NCBI RefSeq assembly: GCF_016625195.1 | Contig: NZ_JACVUP010000011.1 | Location: 62,001-126,000 of the forward strand | Direction of reading: 5' to 3' | Length of the DNA stretch: 64,000 nucleotides | From: Erwinia sp. S63 | GTDB taxonomy: Bacteria; Pseudomonadota; Gammaproteobacteria; Enterobacterales; Enterobacteriaceae | Part shown: positions 9,891 to 22,255 of the stretch, piece by piece | Position numbering within the stretch: position 1 is the stretch's first letter | Layout of the letters: every line of letters starts with the position of its first letter | Notes under the pieces: model-generated | Database searches by the model: none | Told to the model about the DNA's origin: nothing | Seen by the model: the letters and a program-made list of their open reading frames with translations, nothing else | Translations under genes and position numbers: made by a program

Positions 9891-12440
9891 GTGAAGTTCG
9901 TAAAGTATTTATTGATTCTTACAGTGTGTTGCATTCTGCTGGGAGCAGGCACGGTTTATGGTTTGTACAAATACATAGAGCCGCAGCTGCCTGATGTGAA
10001 CACGCTGAAAGACGTGCGTTTGCAAACCCCAATGCAGGTTTACAGCGCGGATGGCGAACTGATCGCCCAGTACGGTGAGAAGCGCCGCGTGCCGCTCACC
10101 TTGCAACAGATGCCGCCTGAGCTGATCAAAGCGTTCATTGCAACCGAAGACAGCCGTTTCTATGAGCACCATGGTGTCGATCCGGTGGGCATTTTCCGTG
10201 CTGCCAGCGTCGCGCTGGTGTCCGGTCATGCTTCACAGGGCGCCAGTACCATCACCCAGCAGCTGGCACGTAACTTCTTCCTTAGCCCTGAACGCACGTT
10301 GATGCGTAAGATCAAGGAAGCGTTCCTGGCGATTCGCATTGAACAGCTACTGAGCAAGGATGAAATCCTCGAGCTCTACCTCAACAAAATCTACCTTGGC
10401 TACCGTGCTTATGGTGTCGGAGCGGCAGCGCAGGTTTACTTCGGTAAGCCGGTTGATCAGCTCTCACTGAGTGAGATGGCGATGATTGCCGGTCTGCCAA
10501 AAGCACCGTCAACCTTCAACCCGCTTTACTCGCATGCGCGCGCACTGGCGCGTCGTAATGTGGTACTGGCGCGTATGCTCGATCAGAACTACATCACGCA
10601 GCAGCAGTACGATGCCGCACGCAACACGCCGCTGGTTGCAAACTATCACGGTCCAGAAATTGCCTTCTCCGCGCCTTATCTGAGCGAAATGGTGCGCCAG
10701 GAGATGGTGAAACGCTACGGTGACGCCGCCTACGATGATGGCTACAAGGTTTACACCACCGTCACGCGCCATCTGCAGGAAGCCGCACAGCAAGCGGTGC
10801 GCAATAACGTGATGGCGTATGACATGCGTCATGGTTATCGCGGCCCGACTAATGTGCTGTGGAAAGTGGGCGAAGCAAGCTGGGATCAGAGTCGCATTCA
10901 AAAAGCGTTGAAAGATCTGCCGGCTTACGGTCCGCTGAATGCTGCCGTGGTCACCACCGCCTCAGCCGATGAAGCCACCGCGATGTTGAAAGACGGCAGC
11001 AGTGTTTCACTGAATCTGGCAGGCGTGCGCTGGGCGCGTCCTTACAAATCCGACACGCTGCAAGGCCCGACGCCACGTAGCGTGACGCAGGTACTGCAGG
11101 CAGGTCAGCAGATTTGGGTGCGTAAAGTGAACAACGACTGGTGGTTAGGTCAGGTTCCGCTGGTTAACTCGGCGCTCGTCTCGCTCAATCCAGAAGATGG
11201 TGCGGTACGTGCGCTGGTCGGTGGTTTTGATTTCAACCAGAGTATGTTCAACCGTGCGACGCAGGCGCTGCGTCAGGTTGGTTCAAACATCAAACCCTTC
11301 CTGTATACCGCCGCGATGGATCGTGGTCTGACGCTGGCTTCCATTCTGAACGATGTGCCTATTTCACGTTGGGATGCAGGTGCCGGTGCGGACTGGCGTC
11401 CAAAAAACTCACCGCCGACCTATGCGGGGCCTATCCGCTTGCGTCAGGGTCTGGGTGAGTCGAAAAACGTGGTGATGGTACGTGCGATGCGTGCGATGGG
11501 CGTGGATTACGCCGCAGAGTATCTGCAGCGCTTCGGCTTCCCGGCACAGAACATCATCCATACCGAATCACTGGCACTGGGTGCGGCTTCGTTTACCCCA
11601 ATGCAGGTGGTGCGCGGTTATGCCGTGATGGCCAACGGCGGCTTCCTTGTCGATCCTTACTTCATTACCAAAATTGAGAATGAGCAAGGCGGCGTGGTGT
11701 TTGAAGAGAAACCGAAGATTGCCTGCCCGCAGTGCAATCTGCCGGTAATCTACGGCGATACCAAAAAATCGCTGGCGTTGAATGAAGAGAGCGTGGAAAA
11801 CGTCGCGACCTCCGATCAATCGCAAAATCAGGCAGTGCCACAGCCGGAGCTGGAGCAAGTGCCTGCTCAGCCGCAACCCGCGGGTGAACAGCAATACGCA
11901 CCGCATGTGATTAATACACCGCTGTCGTTCCTGATCAAAAGCGCGTTGAACTCTAACGTGTTCGGTGAGCCAGGTTGGATGGGAACAGGCTGGCGTGCAG
12001 GTCGTGACCTGAAACGTAACGATATCGGCGGAAAAACCGGTACCACCAACAGCTCGAAAGATGCGTGGTTCTCGGGTTACGGCCCGGGTGTGGTGACCTC
12101 AGTGTGGATTGGTTTCGATGATTCACGCGCACTGGGCCGCTCGACCATGTCAGGCGCGATTCCGGATCAGATTTCAGGCTATGAAGGCGGCGCGAAAAGT
12201 GCTCAGCCAGCATGGGATGATTACATGAAATCTGCGCTGGATGGCGTACCGGTACAGCCGCTGACACCGCCAGATGGTGTTGTCACCGTGACCATCGATC
12301 GCGGTACAGGCAAGCTGGCCAACGGCGGCGGCAATACCCGTCAGGAGTACTTCATCAACGGCACCCAGCCAACGGAGTATTCTGTGCATGATGTGGGCAC
12401 CACACTCATGGACAACGGCCAAAGCCACGAACTGTTCTGA
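9891..12440 (+). CDS. mrcA: Penicillin-binding protein 1A
   Basis: Bifunctional class A peptidoglycan synthase anchored in the inner membrane. It has 849 residues (E. coli 850). A signal anchor lies at about 5-27. The glycosyltransferase domain carries EDSRFYEHHGVDP near residue 86 and QGASTITQQLARN near 118. An OB-like domain follows, then the transpeptidase with SNIK (Ser about 464), SKN (about 523) and KTGT (about 714). A strong terminator directly follows the stop. Confidence 0.98.
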   Translation: MKFVKYLLILTVCCILLGAGTVYGLYKYIEPQLPDVNTLKDVRLQTPMQVYSADGELIAQYGEKRRVPLTLQQMPPELIKAFIATEDSRFYEHHGVDPVGIFRAASVALVSGHASQGASTITQQLARNFFLSPERTLMRKIKEAFLAIRIEQLLSKDEILELYLNKIYLGYRAYGVGAAAQVYFGKPVDQLSLSEMAMIAGLPKAPSTFNPLYSHARALARRNVVLARMLDQNYITQQQYDAARNTPLVANYHGPEIAFSAPYLSEMVRQEMVKRYGDAAYDDGYKVYTTVTRHLQEAAQQAVRNNVMAYDMRHGYRGPTNVLWKVGEASWDQSRIQKALKDLPAYGPLNAAVVTTASADEATAMLKDGSSVSLNLAGVRWARPYKSDTLQGPTPRSVTQVLQAGQQIWVRKVNNDWWLGQVPLVNSALVSLNPEDGAVRALVGGFDFNQSMFNRATQALRQVGSNIKPFLYTAAMDRGLTLASILNDVPISRWDAGAGADWRPKNSPPTYAGPIRLRQGLGESKNVVMVRAMRAMGVDYAAEYLQRFGFPAQNIIHTESLALGAASFTPMQVVRGYAVMANGGFLVDPYFITKIENEQGGVVFEEKPKIACPQCNLPVIYGDTKKSLALNEESVENVATSDQSQNQAVPQPELEQVPAQPQPAGEQQYAPHVINTPLSFLIKSALNSNVFGEPGWMGTGWRAGRDLKRNDIGGKTGTTNSSKDAWFSGYGPGVVTSVWIGFDDSRALGRSTMSGAIPDQISGYEGGAKSAQPAWDDYMKSALDGVPVQPLTPPDGVVTVTIDRGTGKLANGGGNTRQEYFINGTQPTEYSVHDVGTTLMDNGQSHELF

Positions 12441-12443
12441 TCA

Positions 12444-12472
12444 AAAAAGCCGGCGCATTCGCCGGCTTTTTT
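12444..12472 (+). terminator. Terminator after mrcA
   Basis: A 12-base stem (AAAAAGCCGGCG with CGCCGGCTTTTT) around a CATT loop, ending in a run of T and starting with a run of A. It can therefore serve both mrcA and the convergent nudE. Confidence 0.93.
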
Positions 12473-12490
12473 ATTGCGCACTTGTCGTCA

Positions 12491-13057
12491 TCAGTAGGTC
12501 AATCGTCCCTGCTTCACCAGCCACTCACGCACCATGAACAGCGCACTGACATTTCTGGCTTCGCGGAAATCCGGCTCGTCCAGCAACGCCAGCAGGTTAT
12601 TCAGTGGCCAGCGATGCACAATCAGCGGTTCAGGTTCATCCCCTTCCAGCTTCTCTTCATACAACCCTTCTGCCACCACAATGTTCATTTTGCTGGAGAA
12701 GTAAGACGGCGCCATGGTGAGTTTGCCCAGCGTTGCTAATTCCCGGGCACCAAAGCCGGCTTCTTCTTTTAATTCACGGTCTGCGGCTTCAAACACGCTT
12801 TCGCCTGGATCAATTAAGCCCTTAGGAAAGCCCAGTTCGTAGCTTTCCAGCCCTACGGCATATTCCTGAATCAGGATCACATCATCACCCAGAATCGGCA
12901 CAATCATCACCGCTTCCCGGTTGGAAGGTTTCATACGCTCATAGACACGGCGTGCACCGTTACTGAAAGCGAGATCAACCGCTTCAATAGTAAACAAGCG
13001 GGAGCGGGCCACCGCTTCCACGTTGAGGATGTCAGGTTTTTTCATTGGAATTTTCAT
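12491..13057 (-). CDS. nudE: ADP compounds hydrolase NudE
   Basis: Nudix hydrolase acting on ADP-ribose, NADH and Ap3A-like compounds. The start MKIPMKKPDILNVEAVARS at 13057 has GAGG 5 bases upstream; the in-frame ATG at 13045 lacks a ribosome site and the longer frame to 13162 has no family similarity. It has 188 residues (E. coli 186). The Nudix box is complete: GLIDPGE then seven residues, then RELKEEAGF. It is convergent with mrcA and divergent from igaA, as in E. coli. Confidence 0.94.
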   Translation of the reverse strand: MKIPMKKPDILNVEAVARSRLFTIEAVDLAFSNGARRVYERMKPSNREAVMIVPILGDDVILIQEYAVGLESYELGFPKGLIDPGESVFEAADRELKEEAGFGARELATLGKLTMAPSYFSSKMNIVVAEGLYEEKLEGDEPEPLIVHRWPLNNLLALLDEPDFREARNVSALFMVREWLVKQGRLTY

Positions 13058-13453
13058 ATCAGCCTCAAACTTAGCACAACCATGTGAATCGCGATGACGC
13101 CAGCATACCGAAGCCCGCAGCAATGTGCGACACGCAGCGCAGCGAAAGCAATTCAAACACATTTGCTTACGCCTGCTAACAACCTCTTGTTATCTATACA
13201 CTTAAATTTTCACAATAAGTCAATGGGGTTTTGTTAAATTCAGAAAATACCGATATTTAATTGAGTGCCCTGTGGTTAACATCCCATTAAGGAATAATCT
13301 AATAAATTATAATTCAATGATTTTGTGCGTTATTTTATCTGAGTTTTTTCTTGTAAGAATGACTTCTGCTCGCCAAAATTGACTGGTAATAACGGTTCCA
13401 TCGGGAGCACATCGTAAACGTGAAGGCAGTTTTTTGGCTGGATTGAGCAAAGC
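13058..13453. other. Intergenic region nudE-igaA
   Basis: 396 bases between divergent genes, AT-rich at 13185-13380. A perfect TATAAT lies at 13308-13313 on the plus strand, about 140 bases before igaA, but I see no good -35 box at the right distance. No gene or hairpin stands out. Confidence 0.5.
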
Positions 13454-15595
13454 ATGAGCACTTTTATCATCATTCTGGCTGTCATGCTGGCCTGCTCTCT
13501 GTTAGCAGGAATAGGTTATTGGTACGCTATGCGGCATCGTCCGCCGTTGGCGAAACCTCTGCCGTTCATTAGTCCCCCCTGCCGCAAACTCACTGATGAA
13601 GAACGTCTCGCCGTTGAAGCATACATTGCATCTCTGGCGAAGCAGCAAAAACAGGGCACGGCCCGCCCCACGAAGAAGTCGCGTGAGACAGAATCCCTGA
13701 CGCTTACCGCGCAGAGCAACAATGTCTATCCCGTTACGCGTTCCATCACTCGCTATGGCCTCTCAACGGATGATGCGCATCAGTGGCGCTACTACCTCGA
13801 TGAGGTAGAAGTGCATCTGCCGCCACTGTGGGAGCAGTACATTGCGGAAGAAAATTATGTTGAGCTGATTCGCACCCAAACGCTGCCGCTGGTGATCTCA
13901 CTGAACGGCCACTCGTTAGTGAGCTACGCCGTTGAACAACCCGCCTTGCCACCGCTGGTGCGCTCAATGTCGACCAACGCCTCCATTCGTAAAGAGGAGA
14001 GCGAAAATGTCGAGCTGCTGCAGGTACGTAAAGAATCGCCGGAAGAGTATCGCCTGTCGCGCCCGGATGGCACGCGCGAAGCCATTGTCATCTGTTTTGC
14101 CTTCCTGCTGTTTTTCCTCAGCCTGGTGCTGCCCGGAAGCCTGATGGTGTGGATCGCGCTACCCGCCTGCGCCATGATCGCGGTCAGCCTGTGGTTCCTC
14201 TACCGCTTCCCAGGCAATAAAGGGCTGCGTGACGTACACTGCCTGCGCGGAGCCCCCAAACGCTGGGGCCTGTTTGGTGAATCCAATCAGGAGCAGAGCA
14301 ATATCTCGCTGGGCATTATCGATTTAATTTATCCCGCCCACTGGCAACCCTATGTGGCGCACGATTTGGGCCAGGTGACGGATGTCGACATCTATCTGAA
14401 TCGCCAGGTGGTGCGCCAGGGGCGTTTCCTCTCTCTGCACGATGAAGTCCGCAATTTCCCGGTTCAGCGCTGGCGCAAAAATCTGGTGCTGGCATGTGGT
14501 TCACTGCTGGTACTGGTGATGCTGTTTACCTGGATTCCGCTCAGTATGCCGATCAAGCTCAGCCTGGCATGGGTAAAAGGCACCGAAAGCATTGAAGTGA
14601 ATAGCGTGGATAAACTCACCGCCCTGCCGCTACACATCGGTGACAACCTGAAGGTGAGCGGAACCGGCATGTGTTCCGTGCCGGGCAACTATCAAAGCAA
14701 CCGCAGCTATGCGTATATGCCGTTCGACTGCTCAGCCATTTACTGGAATAACGCGGCACCTCTGCCGCAGCCGCAGTCGGATATCATCGATAAAGCTGCC
14801 GCACTGCTCGATACCACCACGCGTCAGTTGCATCCGGAAACCAACACCGATCCGAAACTCAATCCACAACTTGCCTCCGCGATTCAGAAATCGGGCATGA
14901 TCCTGCTGGATGATTTCTCCGATTTAGTGCTGAAAACGCAGGATCTTTGCAGCCAGCAGCAAGATTGTGTTCGACTTAAGAATGCCCTGGTGAATCTTGG
15001 CAATGCGAAGGATTGGGATTCACTGATTCACCGCGCGGATTCCGGCAAGCTCAATGGCATGAATGTGCTGCTGCGCCCGGTCAGTGCCGAAGCACTGGAA
15101 AATCTGGTGAATACCGCAACCTCAACCTTCTTCTCACGTGAAACTCGCCGTGCAGCAGAAAATCTGAATAGCCCACCACCAGGCGGCTTCCTGATCATCA
15201 GTGATGAAGGACGTCAGATGGTGACCCAGCCGCAGCCTTCCGTGTCGCTGTTTGATCTCGATGCACCGTCGCAATGGCGCGAATTGCAACGTATGTCAGG
15301 CATGCTGTTGCATACGCCGTTTGCTGCCACTGGCATCATTACCAGCATCACCACTGACGCCAACGGCACACGCCACATTGCCTTGCACAATGAGCCGGAT
15401 GCAATGGCGCAATGGCGCTACCTCGGTACCGCATTATTGATGCTGGTGCTGATTCTGTGCGGTGCTACCAATGGCCTGCTGGCTCTGCGACGTGTGCATC
15501 GTAATCGTCTGCGCATGGTGGAAATTCAGCAGTATTACGACAAGTGCTTCAACCACAATCTGAGCACTATGCAGAGCGTGCGCTCCCTGTTCTGA
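13454..15595 (+). CDS. igaA: Intracellular growth attenuator IgaA (YrfF/MucM)
   Basis: Inner-membrane repressor of the Rcs envelope-stress phosphorelay; it contacts RcsD and RcsF, and is essential when Rcs is intact in Salmonella. It has 713 residues (family 710-711). Membrane segments appear at about 2-24, a pair near 212-250, one near 346-366, and one near 655-675. A large periplasmic domain of about 290 residues lies between the last two and contains four cysteines, CSVPGNY, DCSAIYW, LCSQQQDC, as in the family. It is followed by yrfG, as in E. coli. Confidence 0.96.
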   Translation: MSTFIIILAVMLACSLLAGIGYWYAMRHRPPLAKPLPFISPPCRKLTDEERLAVEAYIASLAKQQKQGTARPTKKSRETESLTLTAQSNNVYPVTRSITRYGLSTDDAHQWRYYLDEVEVHLPPLWEQYIAEENYVELIRTQTLPLVISLNGHSLVSYAVEQPALPPLVRSMSTNASIRKEESENVELLQVRKESPEEYRLSRPDGTREAIVICFAFLLFFLSLVLPGSLMVWIALPACAMIAVSLWFLYRFPGNKGLRDVHCLRGAPKRWGLFGESNQEQSNISLGIIDLIYPAHWQPYVAHDLGQVTDVDIYLNRQVVRQGRFLSLHDEVRNFPVQRWRKNLVLACGSLLVLVMLFTWIPLSMPIKLSLAWVKGTESIEVNSVDKLTALPLHIGDNLKVSGTGMCSVPGNYQSNRSYAYMPFDCSAIYWNNAAPLPQPQSDIIDKAAALLDTTTRQLHPETNTDPKLNPQLASAIQKSGMILLDDFSDLVLKTQDLCSQQQDCVRLKNALVNLGNAKDWDSLIHRADSGKLNGMNVLLRPVSAEALENLVNTATSTFFSRETRRAAENLNSPPPGGFLIISDEGRQMVTQPQPSVSLFDLDAPSQWRELQRMSGMLLHTPFAATGIITSITTDANGTRHIALHNEPDAMAQWRYLGTALLMLVLILCGATNGLLALRRVHRNRLRMVEIQQYYDKCFNHNLSTMQSVRSLF

Positions 15596-15620
15596 GCCCT
15601 TCCCTTCTGTGCTACCCTGT

Positions 15621-15639
15621 CGCCCTATTTTTTAGGGCG
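15621..15639 (+). repeat. Hairpin before yrfG
   Basis: Perfect 7-base inverted repeat CGCCCTA-TTTTT-TAGGGCG in the 51-base gap igaA-yrfG, ending directly beside the yrfG Shine-Dalgarno (GGGAG). It lacks a downstream T-run, so it could be a weak terminator for igaA or a structure affecting translation of yrfG. Confidence 0.6.
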
Positions 15640-15646
15640 GGAGAGT

Positions 15647-16315
15647 ATGACGATGACGCTAAACTGGTCCGGGATTGATACCGTGCTGCTGGATATGGAT
15701 GGCACGCTGCTCGATCTCGCCTTTGACCGCCATTTCTGGCTGGAGCACGTTCCGGAAACCTTGAGCCGCGAGCGTGATATCACTCTGGCCGAGGCACATC
15801 AGCTGATTCAGCAAAAGTATCAAGCCGTGGTGCATACGCTAAACTGGTATTGTCTTGATTACTGGTCGCAAGAGCTGGCTTTAGATATCCGCGCCATGAC
15901 ATGGGAAAAGCGTCACCGTGCGGCCATGCGCGAGGATACGCTGCCGCTACTCCAGGCACTGCGTGCTGCAGGTAAGCGCACGATTTTGCTAACCAATGCG
16001 CATCCATACAATCTCGAGGTAAAGCTGGAGCAAACCGGTTTGGCTCCCCACCTTGATTTATTACTTTCCACCCATACCTTTGGGTATCCGAAAGAGGATC
16101 CACGTCTCTGGCAGGCCGTTCAGCAGCAAACTGCATTCGATAGCGATCGCACGCTGTTTATTGATGACAGCGAAGCCATCCTTGATGCCGCTGCACGCTG
16201 GGGCATTCGCTGGTGTTTAGGCGTCAGCAATCCGGATTCCGGTCGGCCCGATCAATCTTTCCAGCGTCATGCTGCAGTGCGAGACTATCGCCAGTTGTGT
16301 GAAACGCTGCGTTAA
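15647..16315 (+). CDS. yrfG: GMP/IMP nucleotidase YrfG (HAD family)
   Basis: HAD-superfamily 5'-nucleotidase of the purine-specific type described for E. coli YrfG. It has 222 residues, the same as E. coli. Motif I DMDGTLLD lies around residues 16-23, motif II LLTNAHP near 122, and motif IV LFIDDSEAILDA near 172. The start MTMTLNW has a second in-frame ATG two codons later; the first is used for length. It is tightly followed by hslR, 13 bases downstream. Confidence 0.94.
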   Translation: MTMTLNWSGIDTVLLDMDGTLLDLAFDRHFWLEHVPETLSRERDITLAEAHQLIQQKYQAVVHTLNWYCLDYWSQELALDIRAMTWEKRHRAAMREDTLPLLQALRAAGKRTILLTNAHPYNLEVKLEQTGLAPHLDLLLSTHTFGYPKEDPRLWQAVQQQTAFDSDRTLFIDDSEAILDAAARWGIRWCLGVSNPDSGRPDQSFQRHAAVRDYRQLCETLR

Positions 16316-16328
16316 AGCAGGAGCCGCA

Positions 16329-16730
16329 ATGAAAGAAAAAACCAGCGAAGGTGTCCGCCTCGATAAATGGCTGTGGGCTGCGCGTTTTTATAAAACGCGT
16401 GCGATGGCTCGCGAAATGATCGAAGGCGGTAAAGTGCATTACAACGGCCAGCGTAGCAAGCCGAGTAAAATTGTGGAGTTGCATGCCGAGTTAACGCTGC
16501 GCCAGGGCAACGATGAGCGAACGGTGGTGATCACCGCGATTGGCGATCAACGTCGCCCTGCCACAGAGGCGCAAGAGATGTATGCGGAGACCGCCGCCAG
16601 CATTGAGAAGCGTGAAAAAACGGCGCTGGCACGCAAAATGAATGCCCTGACCATGCCGCACCCCGATCGCCGCCCGGATAAAAAAGAGCGCCGCGATCTG
16701 ATGAAATTTAAATTGTCGGGCGATGAATAA
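16329..16730 (+). CDS. hslR: Ribosome-associated heat shock protein Hsp15
   Basis: Binds stalled 50S subunits carrying nascent chain-tRNA and helps recycle them. The start [16 protein letters not shown] at 16329 has AGGAG 6 bases upstream; it gives 133 residues, exactly the E. coli length. An S4 RNA-binding domain fills residues about 9-70, followed by a basic tail ([13 protein letters not shown]). It lies between yrfG and hslO, consistent with one stress-related transcript. Confidence 0.96.
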   Translation: MKEKTSEGVRLDKWLWAARFYKTRAMAREMIEGGKVHYNGQRSKPSKIVELHAELTLRQGNDERTVVITAIGDQRRPATEAQEMYAETAASIEKREKTALARKMNALTMPHPDRRPDKKERRDLMKFKLSGDE

Positions 16731-16755
16731 CCGTCGCCCCAACGAGAGAAACGCT

Positions 16756-17628
16756 ATGTCTGTTCAAGATCAACTGCACCGTTACCTGTTCGAAAATGTC
16801 GCCGTGCGCGGCGAGCTGGTCAACGTATCCGAAACCTGGCGTGAAATTGTCAAAAACCACGACTACGCCGAACCGGTGAAAATCCTGCTGGGTGAGTTGC
16901 TGGTCGCAACCAGCTTGTTGACCGCGACGCTGAAATTCGATGGCGACATCACTGTTCAGCTGCAGGGCGATGGTCCACTGACGCTGGCGGTGATCAACGG
17001 CAATAACAAACAGGAATTGCGTGGCGTTGCACGCGTGAAGGAAGATGCCGTCATCGCGCCGGGCAGCAGCCTGAAAGAGATGGTGGGTAACGGTTATCTG
17101 GTGATTACCATTTCACCAGAAAAGGGTGAGCGTTATCAAGGTGTTGTTGGGCTGGAAGCCGATACGCTGGCTGGCTGCCTGGAAGATTACTTCATGCGTT
17201 CTGAGCAGTTGCCAACTCGCCTGTTTATTCGTACCAGCGACAAAGGCGCCGCCGGTATTCTGCTCCAGGTGCTGCCTGCGCAAGAGCCAAGCCAGGATGA
17301 TTTCAATCACCTGGCGACCCTGACCGAAACCGTGAAGAGCGAAGAGCTGATTGAGCTGCCTGCGACGGATGTGCTGTGGCGCCTGTATCATCAGGAAGAG
17401 GCCACGGTGTTTGATCCGACCCCGGTCAGTTTCAAATGCACCTGTTCACGCGAGCGCTGTGGCGAAGTACTGAACACACTGCCGGTTGAAGAAGTGGACG
17501 AAATCCTTGAAGAGGATGGCAAGATCGATATGCACTGCGACTATTGCGGTTCGCATTATGTTTACGATGCCGTAGACATTGCTGCGATTCGTAATTCACC
17601 TACAAATAACAGCGATCAATTGCACTAA
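16756..17628 (+). CDS. hslO: Redox-regulated chaperone Hsp33
   Basis: Holdase chaperone activated by oxidative unfolding. The start [19 protein letters not shown] at 16756 gives 290 residues (E. coli 292); the upstream ATG in frame overlaps the hslR end and lacks family similarity. The C-terminal zinc site is intact: Cys228-x-Cys230 (CTC) and Cys261-x2-Cys264 (CDYC). It starts 25 bases after hslR. E. coli has yhgE between hslO and pckA; here pckA follows directly after 270 bases. Confidence 0.97.
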   Translation: MSVQDQLHRYLFENVAVRGELVNVSETWREIVKNHDYAEPVKILLGELLVATSLLTATLKFDGDITVQLQGDGPLTLAVINGNNKQELRGVARVKEDAVIAPGSSLKEMVGNGYLVITISPEKGERYQGVVGLEADTLAGCLEDYFMRSEQLPTRLFIRTSDKGAAGILLQVLPAQEPSQDDFNHLATLTETVKSEELIELPATDVLWRLYHQEEATVFDPTPVSFKCTCSRERCGEVLNTLPVEEVDEILEEDGKIDMHCDYCGSHYVYDAVDIAAIRNSPTNNSDQLH

Positions 17629-17636
17629 TTCCCCTA

Positions 17637-17655
17637 CGGGCGGCATCGCCGCCCG
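17637..17655 (+). terminator. Hairpin after hslO
   Basis: Perfect 8-base stem CGGGCGGC-ATC-GCCGCCCG eight bases after the hslO stop, followed by CATTTCTGT, only a weak T-tract. A probable but not strong terminator. Confidence 0.65.
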
Positions 17656-17898
17656 CATTTCTGTCAGGAATTAACCCATCAACTTTTGCGTAATTTAACT
17701 AACTTACACTGACTTTAGTTTCTTAACTGGCAGGATTCACTGCTTGTCACGTTCCAGCTCGCATTTTTAACTCTCTTCACTTTTACGCCCTGCTCAGACG
17801 TGTACACTGCGCGCGATCTGCACTGTCCGGCCATGCACGACAGGACGCAGACCCCCCTCATAAAAATGCTATGAAGCATCGATCTAAGGAGCAGCCAC

Positions 17899-19518
17899 AT
17901 GCGCGTTCACGGCCTGACATCGCAAGACCTTGCCGCTTTGGGCATTAGCGGCACCACAGAAGTGGTGTACAACCCTGACGTTGATACGCTGTTTCAGGAA
18001 GAAACCCGCCCGGAACTTGAAGGTTATGCGCGAGGCACCCTGACGCAGAGCGGCGCCATTGCCGTGGATACCGGTATCTTTACCGGACGTTCGCCAAAAG
18101 ATAAGTACATCGTGCGCGATGACACCACGCGTGACACCTTGTGGTGGAATGACGTCGGCAACGGTAAAAATGACAACCAGCCGTTGTCGCAGGAAACCTG
18201 GCAGGCGCTGAAAGATCGCTGCACCGCTCAACTCTCCGGCAAACGCCTGTTTGTGATTGACGCCTTTTGCGGCGCGAATCCGGATACCCGTTTGAGCGTG
18301 CGTTTTGTGATGGAAGTGGCCTGGCAGGCGCACTTCGTCAAAAACATGTTTATCCGTCCTGATGAAGCCGAGCTGGCCTCCTTTAAACCGGATTTCGTGG
18401 TGATGAACGCCGCGCAGTGCACTAACCCGGACTGGCAGGCTCAGGGGTTACACTCTGAGAACTTTGTCGCCTTTAACCTCACCGAACGCATGCAGCTGAT
18501 TGGCGGCACCTGGTACGGCGGCGAGATGAAGAAAGGCCTGTTCGCCATCATGAACTACCTGCTGCCGCTGAAAGGCATCGCGTCAATGCACTGCTCGGCG
18601 AACGTGGGTAAAGCGGGTGACGTCGCGGTATTCTTCGGCCTGTCTGGCACCGGTAAAACCACGCTGTCCACCGATCCCGATCGTCAGCTGATTGGCGATG
18701 ACGAACACGGTTGGGATGATGCTGGCGTGTTTAACTTCGAAGGCGGCTGCTACGCCAAAACCATCAATCTGTCGGAGAAAGCCGAGCCGGAAATCTATCG
18801 CGCCATCCGCCGCGATGCGCTGCTGGAGAACGTGGTGGTGCGGGCGGATGGCAGCGTTGATTATGCCGATGCCAGCAAAACGGAGAACACGCGAGTTTCC
18901 TATCCGATTGAGCACATTGAAAACATCGTGCAGCCGGTATCCAAAGCGGGCCATGCGCAACGCGTTATTTTCCTGACCGCTGATGCTTTTGGTGTGCTAC
19001 CGCCGGTTTCACGCCTGACACCGGAACAAACCCAGTATCACTTCCTGTCGGGTTTTACCGCCAAACTGGCCGGCACCGAGCGTGGTGTCACCCAGCCCAC
19101 CCCGACGTTCTCAGCTTGCTTCGGCGCGGCCTTCCTGACGCTGCATCCAACGCAATATTCCGATGTGCTAGTGAAGCGCATGGAAGCAGCGGGAGCGAAA
19201 GCGTACCTGGTTAACACCGGCTGGAACGGCAGTGGCAAGCGTATTTCACTGAAAGACACCCGCGCCATCATTAATGCGATTCTGGCGGGCGAGCTGGACG
19301 ATGTGGAGACGGAAACGCTGCCGGTATTTAACCTGCAGATGCCAACCACTCTGGCACAAGTCAATGACGCGATTCTGGATCCGCGCCGCAGCTGGCCGGA
19401 TGAAGCTGCGTGGCAAGAGGCAGCGCAAGGTCTGGCGCAGCGTTTTATCACCAACTTTGAGAAGTACACCGATAACGATGCAGGCAAAGCGCTGGTTCAG
19501 GCTGGCCCGCAGTTGTGA
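17899..19518 (+). CDS. pckA: Phosphoenolpyruvate carboxykinase (ATP)
   Basis: Converts oxaloacetate and ATP to phosphoenolpyruvate, the entry step to gluconeogenesis. It has 539 residues (E. coli 540). The kinase P-loop reads [12 protein letters not shown] near residue 246, followed by the metal-binding GDDEHGWDD segment near 268. The [10 protein letters not shown] oxaloacetate-site element lies near residue 63. AAGGAG precedes the ATG by about 7 bases. It is convergent with envZ as in E. coli. The 270 bases upstream presumably hold its promoter; I could not define boxes with confidence. Confidence 0.98.
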   Translation: MRVHGLTSQDLAALGISGTTEVVYNPDVDTLFQEETRPELEGYARGTLTQSGAIAVDTGIFTGRSPKDKYIVRDDTTRDTLWWNDVGNGKNDNQPLSQETWQALKDRCTAQLSGKRLFVIDAFCGANPDTRLSVRFVMEVAWQAHFVKNMFIRPDEAELASFKPDFVVMNAAQCTNPDWQAQGLHSENFVAFNLTERMQLIGGTWYGGEMKKGLFAIMNYLLPLKGIASMHCSANVGKAGDVAVFFGLSGTGKTTLSTDPDRQLIGDDEHGWDDAGVFNFEGGCYAKTINLSEKAEPEIYRAIRRDALLENVVVRADGSVDYADASKTENTRVSYPIEHIENIVQPVSKAGHAQRVIFLTADAFGVLPPVSRLTPEQTQYHFLSGFTAKLAGTERGVTQPTPTFSACFGAAFLTLHPTQYSDVLVKRMEAAGAKAYLVNTGWNGSGKRISLKDTRAIINAILAGELDDVETETLPVFNLQMPTTLAQVNDAILDPRRSWPDEAAWQEAAQGLAQRFITNFEKYTDNDAGKALVQAGPQL

Positions 19519-19522
19519 AGTG

Positions 19523-19582
19523 AATGAGCCGCCAGATGGCGGCTCATTGATACTCAGTCTTGAGCGGCGTAATTTTTACGCC
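19523..19582. terminator. Hairpins between convergent pckA and envZ
   Basis: Two inverted repeats: an 11-base stem AATGAGCCGCC-AGAT-GGCGGCTCATT at 19523-19548, and GGCGTAA-TTT-TTACGCC at 19566-19582. Neither has a long T-run. Position between convergent genes suggests transcription end points. Confidence 0.55.
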
Positions 19583-19666
19583 CATGCTAACAACTGTGGT
19601 GCTGAGGGCTACGCAGCCAGTCGCGGATGCCTGCAGGCGAAACAGTCATCGCATCTGAGCGAAGCG

Positions 19667-21741
<2,075 letters not shown>

Positions 21742-22255
21742 TGTTCAACTCCCAAAGGCGCCATTGCCTGAGTCAATATTGTGTAAAAAAGATGCCTGCA
21801 TGTGACAGTTATTAATGGTTTATATTCTAGCCGAAATTGTTACAAAGCATATTAAACAGCAGCTTATATTTAATTTAAGCCCTGAAATGCGCGTTGTCTC
21901 CCGCTTTTTATCGGGGCTTTCCAGCCGCTTAGCGCTAATCTGAAAATTTCCGCGGTTTTCTTTTCGAAAATGGATCATCTGGCCGCAGGCCGCTCGTTTT
22001 CACGGCATTTTGGACCATTTGACTTAAGTCGGCAGGCCAGAATCGTTCGATCACCGAACATTCTCAGCATAATATCTGGCACTTTCCTTTTTCACTGCCC
22101 ATCTGCTCTCGGAACAATACGCCCCTCGCGCCAGATAAGGCCAGCGTTAAATAAAGTCTGATTAATCAGTCAGTAAACAGCACTTTCTTCTCGCACAACG
22201 ATCTCAGAAACTGCAAGGGTTCCTGCTGATATTGCGCATCTTTGGAGAGAGAAAA
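21742..22255. other. Intergenic region ompR-yjbE-like
   Basis: 514 bases between divergent genes. The ompR-proximal part (21775-21860) is AT-rich and contains, on the minus strand, TTGTAACAATTT followed by TAGAATATAAA. This resembles my recollection of the enterobacterial ompB promoter region, but I cannot pair -35 and -10 boxes rigorously. The rest (21900-22200) shows no gene. In E. coli greB begins close to ompR on the opposite strand; here that position is taken by this spacer and the yjbE-like gene. Confidence 0.5.
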
